Assembly (NCBI GenBank): GCA_019752235.1
Contig: JAIEMI010000303.1
Coordinates: 1-37,914 of the forward strand
Reading direction: 5' to 3'
DNA from: Rhodospirillaceae bacterium
GTDB lineage: Bacteria > Pseudomonadota > Alphaproteobacteria > Rhodospirillales > Rhodospirillaceae
DNA: 37,914 nucleotides
Shown here: positions 1-9,453 of the stretch, one piece after another
How the letters are laid out: every line of letters begins with the position of its first letter
Position numbering within the stretch: position 1 is the stretch's first letter
The notes under the pieces: model-generated
Seen by the model: only the letters and a program-made list of their open reading frames with translations
Told to the model about the DNA's origin: nothing
Databases searched by the model: none
Position numbers and translations under genes: made by a program

Positions 1-115
1 TCTCCGCCAGTACCTTCGTGATCGCCGCCGTCAGCGACGTCTTGCCATGGTCAACGTGGCCAATCGTGCCAATGTTGCAGTGCGGCTTATTCCGTTGGAA
101 TTTCTCTTTCGACAT
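1..115 (-). CDS. tuf: Elongation factor Tu, N-terminal part (truncated by window start)
   Basis: Reverse complement translates to [38 protein letters not shown], the invariant EF-Tu N-terminus with GHVDHGKT P-loop. Confidence 0.97.
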   Translation of the reverse strand, partial: MSKEKFQRNKPHCNIGTIGHVDHGKTSLTAAITKVLAE

Positions 116-205
116 AGCCCTTCACATCCTTCGTGATCACGCGCCGAGGCATCCCCGGCGCCGTTTTGCGCAGCAAGGCGTGTACCCTCAATCCTTCGGG
201 ACATC

Positions 206-242
206 AAGCCCATAGGGCTCTTTTTGAGGCGTTTCGGACGCC
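206..242. terminator. Two adjacent short hairpins between the phytase gene and tuf; possible terminator or processing region
   Basis: AGCCC-ATA-GGGCT followed by CTTTTT (207-225), then GGCGT-TTCGG-ACGCC (228-242) next to the phytase stop codon. The T-tract is on the + strand, so directionality is unclear. Confidence 0.35.
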
Positions 243-1385
243 TTATTGCGGGGCCGCCGGCGGGGCGGCCTCCGCCATGGGTGCAGGTAGCTTCAAGGCC
301 TCCCGGATAACAGGCCACGGCACCAGCTTGAAATTCTGCAGCGCCCTCTTTTTTTCGGGCCCTTCAAAGTTCGCGCCGTCTTGGGCGATGAAGACGCCGC
401 CCGGGAAAGCCGGGCCCAAGGGTGCGCTGGTGACATCTATACCGTCGGTGTCTTCCACGCCGTCGATGGGCGCGCCATTGGACGCGGTGCCGTCCTTGAT
501 CACGAAAGCACCGCGAAATGCAAACGGCGCCGTTCGGTCGTAGACGTTATAGGAATTGGAGCCCTGGCTTGAGGCCATGATGTAGCCGCCGGCCTCGCCT
601 TCGTAAACCACCGCCACGCCTTCGGCATCCGCCGTGAAATGGCCACCCGCCACCGTATCGATCACGACACGCGCTTTGCTTAGATCTTCGGCGTCATAGG
701 CGTACAGACCAACATCTTCTTCAGCGACGAACAGTAAGCCCTGGCGATCGTCGGCGGCACAACCTTCGGCCTGCGAGTCCTTCTCGCCGACCATGAAACT
801 GCGCAGAAAATCAGCTTTGACCTTCACGCCGTCGGTGGAGGAGATCATCCATTGGCCCAGCGTGCCGTTGCTGTCGTTCATGAAAGCGTACAGCACGCCG
901 GTCTTGGCGCTGTGATAAAGGCAGATGCCGTAGGGATCGGGGAACGCCGTCGCCGCCTGCAGCAGCGGGGCCAGTGTGCGCGTCGCGCCGTCGAACTTAT
1001 AGACATCGAGAGTCTTGGCCGTGCGGTTGGAGGCCACGACCACGTCGAAGCTCCGGCCGCCCAGCACGACGTTCTGGCGAATGTCGACATTGTTCATGCG
1101 TCCGTCGGCCCGGAACGACAGCTCCGCGCCATCGAGGCCGTAGACTCCGAGGCCCGCTTTCTTGTTGGTACCGATGATGACGCTGCGCGAGGGATCGGCG
1201 GCATCGATCCAGATCGCCGGATCGTCGGCGGCATCGCCTGCGTTTTTCATGGCGACGGTTTCAACGGTGGCGGCGACAACGGCCGCGGGATCCTTCGGCG
1301 GCGGTCGATTGGTTTTGTCTTCCTCGGCGTTACAGCCCGCCAAGAGAACACTCGCCGCCACGGACGACATCAGCACAAAACGCAT
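243..1385 (-). CDS. 3-phytase, beta-propeller phytase (lipoprotein)
   Basis: 380 aa from MRFVLMSSVAASVLLAGC (lipobox); DDPAIWID..., IIGTNKKAGLGVYGLDG, NNVDIRQ, QAEGCAADDRQGLLFVAEEDVGLYAY, DAEGVAV are typical of beta-propeller phytases. The longer 450 aa ORF start is unlikely. Confidence 0.9.
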   Translation of the reverse strand: MRFVLMSSVAASVLLAGCNAEEDKTNRPPPKDPAAVVAATVETVAMKNAGDAADDPAIWIDAADPSRSVIIGTNKKAGLGVYGLDGAELSFRADGRMNNVDIRQNVVLGGRSFDVVVASNRTAKTLDVYKFDGATRTLAPLLQAATAFPDPYGICLYHSAKTGVLYAFMNDSNGTLGQWMISSTDGVKVKADFLRSFMVGEKDSQAEGCAADDRQGLLFVAEEDVGLYAYDAEDLSKARVVIDTVAGGHFTADAEGVAVVYEGEAGGYIMASSQGSNSYNVYDRTAPFAFRGAFVIKDGTASNGAPIDGVEDTDGIDVTSAPLGPAFPGGVFIAQDGANFEGPEKKRALQNFKLVPWPVIREALKLPAPMAEAAPPAAPQ

Positions 1386-1533
1386 CTCACCATCCTTACG
1401 TCGATCAACTGAAACAGTGGCGCAATATCTACGGAGTACGCGCGCGCCTTGTGTGACGAATTCGTGAAATCGCGTGATGCTTATATGCCACATAAATTTT
1501 GTTTTGGGGATGCGAATGCGACTCGTCGCTGAA

Positions 1534-1562
1534 CTGTCACGGCACTGAAAAAGAGCTGTCAT
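1534..1562 (+). promoter_or_regulatory. Pho-box-like triple direct repeat (11-bp period)
   Basis: CTGTCACGGCA|CTGAAAAAGAG|CTGTCAT: three CTGNNAN units at 1534, 1545, 1556; 66 bp upstream of the TonB receptor start. Confidence 0.6.
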
Positions 1563-1627
1563 GACTCGTCTGCTATCGCACCCCACGGCCGTCACTCTCG
1601 GCGGCGCTCACTTGGGGATTCCTAAAA

Positions 1628-3907
1628 ATGAAAAAGTTCAGAGCCTTTGCGCTGGCGTCCGTTGCGCCCATCGCGATGATGACCGCCGCCGCGACCGCAC
1701 AAGAGCAAATGGCCGATGCCGTCCGCGAAGTGCCGCAGACGGCCGTTGAGGAAGTTGTCGTGAACGGCGTCGTTTTCCGCGACCGCACCGAAACCGCCGC
1801 GCCGGTCCTGTCCTACGACCTGGAATACTTTCAGCGGTTTGAGCCGGTCACCGCGGGCGACGCGCTGAAACGCGTGTCCAGCGTTCAGTTTCTGTCGGAC
1901 GTTTCGGAATCCGACGGCGCGCGCCTGCGCGGCCTTGATTCCGGCTATACGCAAATCCTCATCAACGGCGAAAAAGTGCCCGGCGGCGGCCTGGACCGTT
2001 CGTTCTTCGTCGACCGTATCCCTGCGGAATTGATCGAGCGCGTGGAAGTCGTGCGCAACAGCTCGGCCAACCGCAGCGGCGACGCCGTCAGCGGCGCGCT
2101 CAACATCGTTCTGCGCGACGGCAACTCCCTTGAAGGCGGCTATGTGCGCGCCGGCGGCTCGCGCTTCCGCGATGGCGAACTCCGCGGCACGGCCGGCGGC
2201 GTTTACGGCGGCGAAGCCGGCCCTGGCCGCATCCTCCTGGGCGTCAACGTGCAGGGCCGCCGCAATCCGAAGCTGAAAATCAGCGAACGCTACGACGCAC
2301 CGGGCGGCACACTGGATAACATCGAAACCCAGGCCGACACCCGCGACGGCACCGACTACTCTTTCAACGGAAGCTACATCGTTCCCATCGGCCCGGGCGA
2401 GTTCAAGGTCGATGGATTCTTCGTCCGGACCGACCGTGAGGAGTTCGAAGACTCGATCGAATACATCGACGGCGTCTTGACCTCGCCGAATACCGATACA
2501 CGCACGTTGCAGACGGAAGACATCCAGCAGGACAACTACGGCGTCAACGCCCGCTACAAATTCCCGATGCTGGGCGGCGAAACCAGTCTGAAGCTCGGCT
2601 ACGCCGCGTTTACCGACAAGACCAACAATCTGGAGCAGGAGTTCGAGTACCGCCGCGACGCCGTGCCCTTCCCCGATGACGACCGCTACACCGGAGATTC
2701 TGAACTTAACGACCTCGAAGACACGGAAATCTCGGCCAAGCTGGAGCATGAACACAAGTTCAGCGATATGCTGAAAGCGGAAGCCGGCTTGCAGTTTAAC
2801 CAGAAGGACCGCGACACCAACATTGTCGCTGTGCGCAACCGCTTTAACATCCCGAATCCACCCGCGGCACGCCCGACCATTCCGCCGACGTTCACGGGCT
2901 ACGCGCCCGTGCCGGGCGGCCTCAGCACCATCGAAGAACGCCGTATCGACCCCTACATCATGTTCTCGGGTGACGCCGGCCCTCTGAAGTGGGAAGCCGG
3001 TCTGCGGTATGAAACCACGGATGTGGAGATCAACGACCTGACCGCCCCGGCGGCCACGCAGCGCACCAATACCGATTACAACACGCTGCTGCCTTCGGCC
3101 CATATTCGGTGGAGCCTCACGGAGCAAGATCGCATTTCGATCTCGGGCTCGCGCACCGTGCGTCGTCCGAACTTCAACGACATGTCGCCCGCCGTGCTTC
3201 TCGCGGAGAAAGGCGAGAACGACTTCGTCGGCAATCCACTGCTGCGTCCCGAAAAGGCCTGGGGTTTCGACGTCGGCTACGAGCACTACCTCGGCCGCAA
3301 AGGCGTCGTCGGCCTGAACTTCTTCTACCGCGACATCAGCGACGTGATTGAGGACGTCAACACCGGCGTCGTCGGCAGCGAAGGGGCAGGCACCTTCGTG
3401 CTCAGCTCCGCTAACACGGGTAGCGGCGAAGTCTACGGCGTGGAGTTCGACCTTTCGACGCCGCTGGGCGTCATCGGCCTGCCCGACACCGGCATCTTCG
3501 TCAACGCATCGTGGCTGGACAGCAAGCTTTCCGACAACTTCGGATCACGGCGCTTCAACGATCAGGCCAAATACGTGGTGAACACCGGCTTCATCCAAGA
3601 CCTGCCCACGTGGGGCGCCGCCTTCGGCGTGACCTACCGTAAGCAGGGCGCGGCCTATGGCCGCATCGTCGGTGAAGAGGTCCGCACCACCTACGGCTCC
3701 GATCTGGAAGCCTTCATTGAAAAGAAAATCACATCGAACTTCGTGGTGCGCTTCACCGGCTCCAACTTGCTCAACTACCGCAAGAAGGAAGTCTTCAACA
3801 AGTTCAATACCATCGGCGATCAGACGACACGCAGCTTCGACGAATACGAACTGGAATCCGAGAAGTCGGGTCCGGTACTGCAACTGGTGGCGCGCTACGC
3901 GTTCTAA
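1628..3907 (+). CDS. TonB-dependent outer-membrane receptor
   Basis: 759 aa with signal peptide, plug domain (RLRGLDSGYTQILINGEKVPGGG, RVEVVRNSSANRSGDAVSGALNIVLR), beta-barrel and terminal aromatic residue (ARYAF). Confidence 0.95.
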   Translation: MKKFRAFALASVAPIAMMTAAATAQEQMADAVREVPQTAVEEVVVNGVVFRDRTETAAPVLSYDLEYFQRFEPVTAGDALKRVSSVQFLSDVSESDGARLRGLDSGYTQILINGEKVPGGGLDRSFFVDRIPAELIERVEVVRNSSANRSGDAVSGALNIVLRDGNSLEGGYVRAGGSRFRDGELRGTAGGVYGGEAGPGRILLGVNVQGRRNPKLKISERYDAPGGTLDNIETQADTRDGTDYSFNGSYIVPIGPGEFKVDGFFVRTDREEFEDSIEYIDGVLTSPNTDTRTLQTEDIQQDNYGVNARYKFPMLGGETSLKLGYAAFTDKTNNLEQEFEYRRDAVPFPDDDRYTGDSELNDLEDTEISAKLEHEHKFSDMLKAEAGLQFNQKDRDTNIVAVRNRFNIPNPPAARPTIPPTFTGYAPVPGGLSTIEERRIDPYIMFSGDAGPLKWEAGLRYETTDVEINDLTAPAATQRTNTDYNTLLPSAHIRWSLTEQDRISISGSRTVRRPNFNDMSPAVLLAEKGENDFVGNPLLRPEKAWGFDVGYEHYLGRKGVVGLNFFYRDISDVIEDVNTGVVGSEGAGTFVLSSANTGSGEVYGVEFDLSTPLGVIGLPDTGIFVNASWLDSKLSDNFGSRRFNDQAKYVVNTGFIQDLPTWGAAFGVTYRKQGAAYGRIVGEEVRTTYGSDLEAFIEKKITSNFVVRFTGSNLLNYRKKEVFNKFNTIGDQTTRSFDEYELESEKSGPVLQLVARYAF

Positions 3908-3935
3908 CCCGGATACAGACGGGAACTTAATCGTC

Positions 3936-3968
3936 ATTCCCCGCCGCGTGAAAGCGCGTGCGGGGAAT
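3936..3968. terminator. Bidirectional terminator hairpin between convergent TonB receptor and phoX
   Basis: ATTCCCCGC-CGCG...CGCG-T-GCGGGGAAT inverted repeat located between two convergent stop codons. Confidence 0.65.
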
Positions 3969-4017
3969 TCGTTTATCAGAACGTGAGAATCCTGCTGGTC
4001 GCGCGATACATTCACGC

Positions 4018-5913
4018 CTAGCCGATGACCTTCCCGTCGGTGCGGCGTATCGCCACGACGCTCGGACGCGGCGGGACGCCCTCCTTGAAGTCCGGCCAGC
4101 TTTTCGGCGCGCTGGAAAAATGCGCGTCCTCGATATCGCCCGGATGCTGCACGGCGCAGAACAACGTCGTGCCGTCCGGCGTAAAGGCAGGTCCGGTCAC
4201 TTCCCCCCCATCGGGGCACCGGAAGAAGTGGCGCGTCAGCGCCCGGCCGGGTCCGTCCACATCCGTAGCCCAGATGCCGTCTGCGATGCCGAAGTCGTTG
4301 CCGCCGTCGGTGGTGATCCACAGACGCCCTTGGTTGTCGAACACCAGATTATCGGGACAGGCCAGCCAACCATTTTCCGTGATACCGGCGTTATAGGCCG
4401 TATCACTTTTGCGCTGCGCGGGATCGCCGCCTTTCAACAGAATGCGCCAGCGCGCGGTGGTGGCGGCATGATCGACCTCGCCGTTCGCGCCCATGGGCAT
4501 GATCTCCAGGATGTGACCGGCACGGTTGCGGGGGCGCGGGTTGGCGGCGTCCACCATCAGCGGCGTGCGCTTGGAATTCTTGGTCAAGGTAACGAAGACG
4601 CTGCCGGTTTTGGGATGGACCTCGATGTCCTCGGGACGGTCCATGGACGTGGCGCCCAGTTGCTTGGCGGCGCGGCGCGCATCGATCAGCACTTCCGCCT
4701 GACTGTCGAAGCCGTTGTCCTCACGCAGCGGTCCCTTGCCCCAGATCAGCGGGAGCCAGGTAATAGTGTTGTCGGCGTTAAAGCGCGCGGCATAGAGCGT
4801 GCCTTCGTCCAACAGCCCGGCATTGAGGTCTCGGGCTTTCGCGTCATAGGGCTTGGCGCTGACAAACTTGTAGATGAACTGAAACACTTCATCGTCGCCG
4901 AGGTAAGCGACAATGCGGCGGTCACGCGTGACGGCGATGGTGGCGCTTTCGTGCTTGAAGCGGCCCAGGGCCGTGCGCTTTACAGGCTTGGCCGCGGGGT
5001 CGAACGGATCGATCTCCACGATCCAGCCGAAGCGGTTAGGCTCGTTCGGCTCCTTCTCGACATTGAAGCGCTGATAGTAATTGTACCAGCCGTAATAGCG
5101 TTCGGTGCCGATGCCCATGGCCTGAAGGCCAAAAGTTTCGGTGGTCTTCTTGGGATCGCCGCCGAAGAAATGGTGAATATTCTCTTCGGCCAGCAGCACC
5201 GTGCCCCAGGGCGTATAGCCGCCCGCGCAGCCCGCCAGCGCGCCAAGGACATGTTTTCCGGTGGGATCCTCGGTGGTTTGCATGCGTTTGTGGCCTGCGG
5301 CAGGCCCGGAGATGTCGACCTCGGTCGTCGCCATGGTGCGGCGATTGAAAGAACTCGTGGGGTCCACGGTCCACGCGCCGCCTTTCAGGTCGATCTTCAC
5401 CACCGTGTGGCCGTGCGCGGCCATCTCAATATCCACGAGGTCTTTAGGCAGTTCGTCCGGGCGCGGCGCCGGGTAGCCCGGGAACATGAGAGCGTGGCGC
5501 GATGATTCATGATTGATGCACAACAAACCGCTGGTGGAAGACTTTGAACCGTAAGGCAGCGGCATGAAGGCGATGTAGTCGTTGTCATAGCCGAATTGCA
5601 GTTTCTGGGCCTCGGGCGTTTGCGTCGTCGGCGTCCAGGCGGGCGCGCCCTTCAGCACCGGATCGCCCCAACGCAGCAAAATCTGCGTGGTGTGTCCGGG
5701 CGATACATGGTGGTTGTCATCGAGACCGTGCGCGATCTCGGTAAAAGTCAGCGTCGAGGTTTTATCCTTAAGGTCTTTCACCACGGCCGGCGCGGGCGGC
5801 GGCGGTTCACCCGCCATGAGCGGACGGACCGCGGCGTCGGCGGCCACGGCGGCGCCCGCGGCCAAAACCGCACGGCGGGAGGGTGACGTTAAGGCAGGCG
5901 GTTTCTGGCTCAT
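4018..5913 (-). CDS. phoX: PhoX-family (DUF839) alkaline phosphatase, Tat-exported
   Basis: Tat-like N-terminus SRRAVLAAGAAVAADAAVRPLMA; FGYDNDYIAFMPL, LLCINHE, AHGHTVVKI, TPWGTVLLAEEN, DRPEDIEVHP, DNLVFDNQGRLWITTDGGND. Confidence 0.9.
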   Translation of the reverse strand: MSQKPPALTSPSRRAVLAAGAAVAADAAVRPLMAGEPPPPAPAVVKDLKDKTSTLTFTEIAHGLDDNHHVSPGHTTQILLRWGDPVLKGAPAWTPTTQTPEAQKLQFGYDNDYIAFMPLPYGSKSSTSGLLCINHESSRHALMFPGYPAPRPDELPKDLVDIEMAAHGHTVVKIDLKGGAWTVDPTSSFNRRTMATTEVDISGPAAGHKRMQTTEDPTGKHVLGALAGCAGGYTPWGTVLLAEENIHHFFGGDPKKTTETFGLQAMGIGTERYYGWYNYYQRFNVEKEPNEPNRFGWIVEIDPFDPAAKPVKRTALGRFKHESATIAVTRDRRIVAYLGDDEVFQFIYKFVSAKPYDAKARDLNAGLLDEGTLYAARFNADNTITWLPLIWGKGPLREDNGFDSQAEVLIDARRAAKQLGATSMDRPEDIEVHPKTGSVFVTLTKNSKRTPLMVDAANPRPRNRAGHILEIMPMGANGEVDHAATTARWRILLKGGDPAQRKSDTAYNAGITENGWLACPDNLVFDNQGRLWITTDGGNDFGIADGIWATDVDGPGRALTRHFFRCPDGGEVTGPAFTPDGTTLFCAVQHPGDIEDAHFSSAPKSWPDFKEGVPPRPSVVAIRRTDGKVIG

Positions 5914-6062
5914 GACGCTCGTTACATAAGGGTGCAAAGTCCTATGAATAATCGAGCCGCGCGTCGCCTGTATGAAACTTTGAATAAAGCGGCGGCCTAT
6001 CAGCTTCCGCCCATCGTGATTGTTTCATTAACTGACTTACAGCGCCCGGCCTGCCCGTTATC

Positions 6063-6080
6063 ATGAAGCGAATATGACAG
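6063..6080 (-). promoter_or_regulatory. Putative Pho-box-like element between phoX and the cytochrome gene
   Basis: Minus strand CTGTCAT-ATTC-GCTTCAT (11-bp period; first unit perfect, second unit 4/7). Confidence 0.35.
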
Positions 6081-6102
6081 CGCTGCAACATGGGAGGATT
6101 TC

Positions 6103-6621
6103 ATGAAACGCCTTATCGCCGGTATCACCGCATTGGCCGTCACAGTAGCCGTGACCGCCTTCGGCCTGGGTTACGCCGCCGCTCAAAACGCCCCCAAGCC
6201 GCCGTCCAACGACTGGCTGCTGGACGCCCCCGACGACACCGAACGCTTCAAGCTGCTGCAGCGCTACCTGCGCGGCTTCGACCAGCCCATGTGGGAAGTC
6301 GGTTACCGCTATGAAGGCATCCATGATGCGCTGAAGCGCAGCAACTTTAAGCTCGCGGCCTATCATTGGGACAAGATCAAGACCACCATCGAGAACGGAT
6401 ACTTGAAGCGTCCCGCGCGCCGCGCCAACGCCGAAGCGCTGCTGTTCGCCAGCGGCGTCCACGCCGAAGTGAAAACCGCCTTTGAGAGCGGCGATAGCAC
6501 CAAAGCCTGGGCAGCCTTCGCCAAGGCGCGGACCACGTGCATGGCCTGCCATGACGCCGAGAAGCTGCCGGAGATGAACGGCCAGGCTATGTTCCACGAT
6601 CTCGCAATTCCGACGCGCTGA
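6103..6621 (+). CDS. Exported cytochrome c'/c-556-like monoheme protein
   Basis: 172 aa, signal peptide, one C-terminal CMACH heme motif after a helical bundle-like region. Confidence 0.75.
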   Translation: MKRLIAGITALAVTVAVTAFGLGYAAAQNAPKPPSNDWLLDAPDDTERFKLLQRYLRGFDQPMWEVGYRYEGIHDALKRSNFKLAAYHWDKIKTTIENGYLKRPARRANAEALLFASGVHAEVKTAFESGDSTKAWAAFAKARTTCMACHDAEKLPEMNGQAMFHDLAIPTR

Positions 6622-6740
6622 CGTCAAAGACCGCCGCGCGCGCAAAACCGAATAAAGCGGAAACGCGATTAATCCGAATAATTGCGCACGCGGTGTTCGC
6701 GCTTCTTCACGGGCGCGCAGCACAACGCCAACATGCTCCG

Positions 6741-7169
6741 CTAGCGTTTCCGCACAGCGATTGTTTCCAGAACCGCGAGACCCGCCACGGCCAACGCCTG
6801 TGTCAAGACAAAGGCGGCCCCGAGCGCGTTGAAAGGAACCGTGCCGGTGAGCAGGGCGAGACTACCGATCACCCAACCCGCATTACCCAGGATCACGAGC
6901 CAGGCGCCCGCGGACGGGATCGGCCTGCGCGTCGCCACCAACGCCATGAACAGCGCTATGGGGAATAGGCTGGCGCCGGCCACGCTCAGAAGCGCGGACG
7001 GAAGCTGAGTAAGTTGAGAAACCGTCGCCGCGCCCGTGGCCATGACAAGGCCGGTCGCGACGCAGATCGCCGCGTCGAGCAAGAGGATCCGGCGCAGAAA
7101 CAACGGGTGAGAAAAAAGCCCGCCGATATGGGCCGTCGCTGCGGTGGTATTTTGCATCGTCATCTCCAT
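6741..7169 (-). CDS. Small integral membrane protein, about four TM helices, unknown function
   Basis: 142 aa, strongly hydrophobic segments, divergent from the XRE regulator. Confidence 0.65.
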   Translation of the reverse strand: MEMTMQNTTAATAHIGGLFSHPLFLRRILLLDAAICVATGLVMATGAATVSQLTQLPSALLSVAGASLFPIALFMALVATRRPIPSAGAWLVILGNAGWVIGSLALLTGTVPFNALGAAFVLTQALAVAGLAVLETIAVRKR

Positions 7170-7313
7170 GAGAGGGTTTCGAACGCGGACGATGCTGCCG
7201 AAGCGGGGGAGCGAAAGCGATTAAGCGGGAGGTAATAGCCGCGATGTTTTTTCATGGGCTCATAACCTGGGATGTAATTGCCACCCATTCAGAGGCTCCT
7301 TAGACTGGCTGCC

Positions 7314-8093
7314 ATGACCCAAATGTCAGCTACCGTCGGCCAATTGATGCGGGCGTGGCGCGAGCAGCGCCGTATGAGTCAATTGGACTTAGCCAGCGAA
7401 GCCAATATCTCGCAGAAACACCTGAGTTTCATCGAGAGCGGCAGGTCAGCGCCTTCGCGCGACATGATCGTTCATCTGGCCGATCACCTTGACGTTCCTC
7501 TGCGCGAGCGTAATGCGCTGCTCCTTTCCGCCGGCTTCGCCCCGATCTATCGCGAGCGCGCCATCAATGATCCCGCTCTGGTGCGCGCACGCGCCACCGT
7601 CGAGCAGATCCTGCAAGCCCACGAGCCCTTCCCAGCCCTCGCCGTGGATCGCGGTTGGGACATGATCGCCACGAATGCACCCGTTACGGCACTGATCGGC
7701 GGCGTCGACTCCAGCCTACTCAAGCCGCCCGTGAACGTGCTCCGCCTCAGCCTCCATCCCAAGGGGCTCGCGCCGATGATCGCCAATCTCGCCGAATGGC
7801 GGCACCATCTGATCGAGCGCACGCGGAGACAAGTAAGATTGACGCGCGACCCCGCGCTGAAGACCCTGCTTGAGGAGATCAGCGCCTACCCGGCGCCGAC
7901 GGAAATGCTTACGACCGTGGTCGAGGATGAAATCGCGATTCCCTTGAAACTGCGCACGCCTCACGGAGTGCTATCGTTCTTCAGCACCGTCACGGTGTTT
8001 GGAACCGCTGTGGAGATCACGCTATCCGAGATATCGCTGGAGGCCTTCTATCCCGCCGACGACGCCACGGCGGCGGCCCTGCGCGCGCTATAG
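7314..8093 (+). CDS. XRE-family HTH transcriptional regulator with MmyB-like C-terminal ligand-binding domain
   Basis: LMRAWREQRRMSQLDLASEANISQKHLSFIESGRSAPSRDMIVHLADHLDVPLRERNALLLSAGFAP is the classic HTH_XRE/MmyB arrangement. Confidence 0.88.
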   Translation: MTQMSATVGQLMRAWREQRRMSQLDLASEANISQKHLSFIESGRSAPSRDMIVHLADHLDVPLRERNALLLSAGFAPIYRERAINDPALVRARATVEQILQAHEPFPALAVDRGWDMIATNAPVTALIGGVDSSLLKPPVNVLRLSLHPKGLAPMIANLAEWRHHLIERTRRQVRLTRDPALKTLLEEISAYPAPTEMLTTVVEDEIAIPLKLRTPHGVLSFFSTVTVFGTAVEITLSEISLEAFYPADDATAAALRAL

Positions 8094-8208
8094 CGAGGTG
8101 GTCGCGACGTAAATATGGTGAAAACGAAAAGAACGCGTTGTCATGCCTGATTGCAGCGCGCAATTTCCTTGCTGGCTATAGCCGACTTCCCGTAAAACGG
8201 GGGCCGAC

Positions 8209-8282
8209 GCGGGTGTAGCTCAATGGTAGAGCAGAAGCCTTCCAAGCTTACGACGAGGGTTCGATTCCCTTCACCCGCTCCA
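8209..8282 (+). tRNA. tRNA-Gly (TCC anticodon), CCA encoded
   Basis: GCGGGTG...CACCCGC acceptor stem, GCTC/GAGC D-stem, CTTCCAA anticodon loop, GGTTCGATTCC T-arm, terminal TCCA. Confidence 0.96.
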
Positions 8283-8385
8283 ATATTTTCAATGACTTAG
8301 ATGATACCCGTTAAGGTTAGTAGCCTTTTTTGGCACAATTTGGCACAAATCCTTCCGAACACCCCGGAAGCAAAGGTGCCGCCAA

Positions 8386-9453
8386 ATGTCCATCCAAGTC
8401 CGCGGTCCTCACCAGTTTCGCGTTCAGGTACGTCGCAACGGTGCCTACGTTAGTGAGACCTTCGAGACTATGCGCGAAGCCAAGGCCTGGGAACGGGTCA
8501 TGGAGGGAAAGGTCACTGGCGACGACGTTGTGGACCTTCGGGAAGCGAAGGCGACGACCCTCGACAAGGCGTGCGACTGGGCCATAGACAATGGTCATGC
8601 CGGCCCTGGCGCTAACGGCAAGAACCTGAACTCCAAATGGCGCTATTGGAAGACGACCGACCTCGCCAACTGGTCTATTGCCGGCATCCACGACTGGGAC
8701 CTCATAGAATGGCGTAGGAAGGTCCTGGATGAGGACAATGCCGAAGATGGCGAGGTCATAGGCCCCGAAGCGGACGGCGGTGCCCAGACCTGTATTCATC
8801 GCCTCAATGCCCTATCGAAGCTAATCCAAATATGGTCGCGGGCGCACAAGGTGCCTCTCGATAACCCCGTGAAACCGGGTGTCCGGCCGCCCAAGCCCGA
8901 CGGTCGCGACCGTCGCCTCTGGGAGGGCGAGGAATTGAAGCTGCTTAAAACGGCGAGAACGTCGTCTCGCCCCTGGCTCCGGGCCGCCGTCGCCATCTCC
9001 TTGGAGACCTGCCTCCGGCAGGGTGAACTGGCCGGTCTCGTTTGGCGCCGGGTCAAGCTCGACACGGAGTTCCCGCACGTCGACCTTCCGAAAACGAAGA
9101 ACGACCGGCCGCGGCGCGTTCCATTGTCCCGCCGCGCGGTGGCGGCGTTCCGGTCGCTGCGCATGAACAAAAAGCCTGATCCCGAAGCTACGGTTCTTAC
9201 CGTGGAAACCGCTCGCGGTGTGATCCACGCGTTCCGGGAAGTCATCACGGAGAAGGAGTTTCCTGGTCTTCGCTGGCACGATCTTCGGCATGAGGCGATT
9301 TCCCGTCTGTTCGAGCTGACTGACCTTCGGGATCACGAGATCATGACGATCACGGGGCACCTTACGCCCGCGATGCTCGCCAGATATACCCACCTGCGCG
9401 CAGACCGGCTGGGCGCCCGTCTCCGGGGTGGAAAACAAAATCGCGCCGCCTAG
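8386..9453 (+). CDS. int: Tyrosine recombinase / site-specific integrase
   Basis: 355 aa; catalytic motifs LETCLRQGELAGL (R), PKTKNDRPRRVPL (K), WHDLRHE (HxxR), GHLTPAMLARYTH (H...Y); immediately downstream of a tRNA. Confidence 0.93.
   Translation: MSIQVRGPHQFRVQVRRNGAYVSETFETMREAKAWERVMEGKVTGDDVVDLREAKATTLDKACDWAIDNGHAGPGANGKNLNSKWRYWKTTDLANWSIAGIHDWDLIEWRRKVLDEDNAEDGEVIGPEADGGAQTCIHRLNALSKLIQIWSRAHKVPLDNPVKPGVRPPKPDGRDRRLWEGEELKLLKTARTSSRPWLRAAVAISLETCLRQGELAGLVWRRVKLDTEFPHVDLPKTKNDRPRRVPLSRRAVAAFRSLRMNKKPDPEATVLTVETARGVIHAFREVITEKEFPGLRWHDLRHEAISRLFELTDLRDHEIMTITGHLTPAMLARYTHLRADRLGARLRGGKQNRAA

Noticed and set aside
1622-3286. 554-aa minus-strand ORF antisense to the TonB receptor
   Set aside because: Low-complexity Ala/Val/Arg/Gly composition typical of shadow ORFs in GC-rich genes; the + strand encodes a clear TonB receptor.
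3958-5505. 515-aa plus-strand ORF antisense to phoX
   Set aside because: Shadow ORF; the minus strand encodes recognisable PhoX motifs over the full length.
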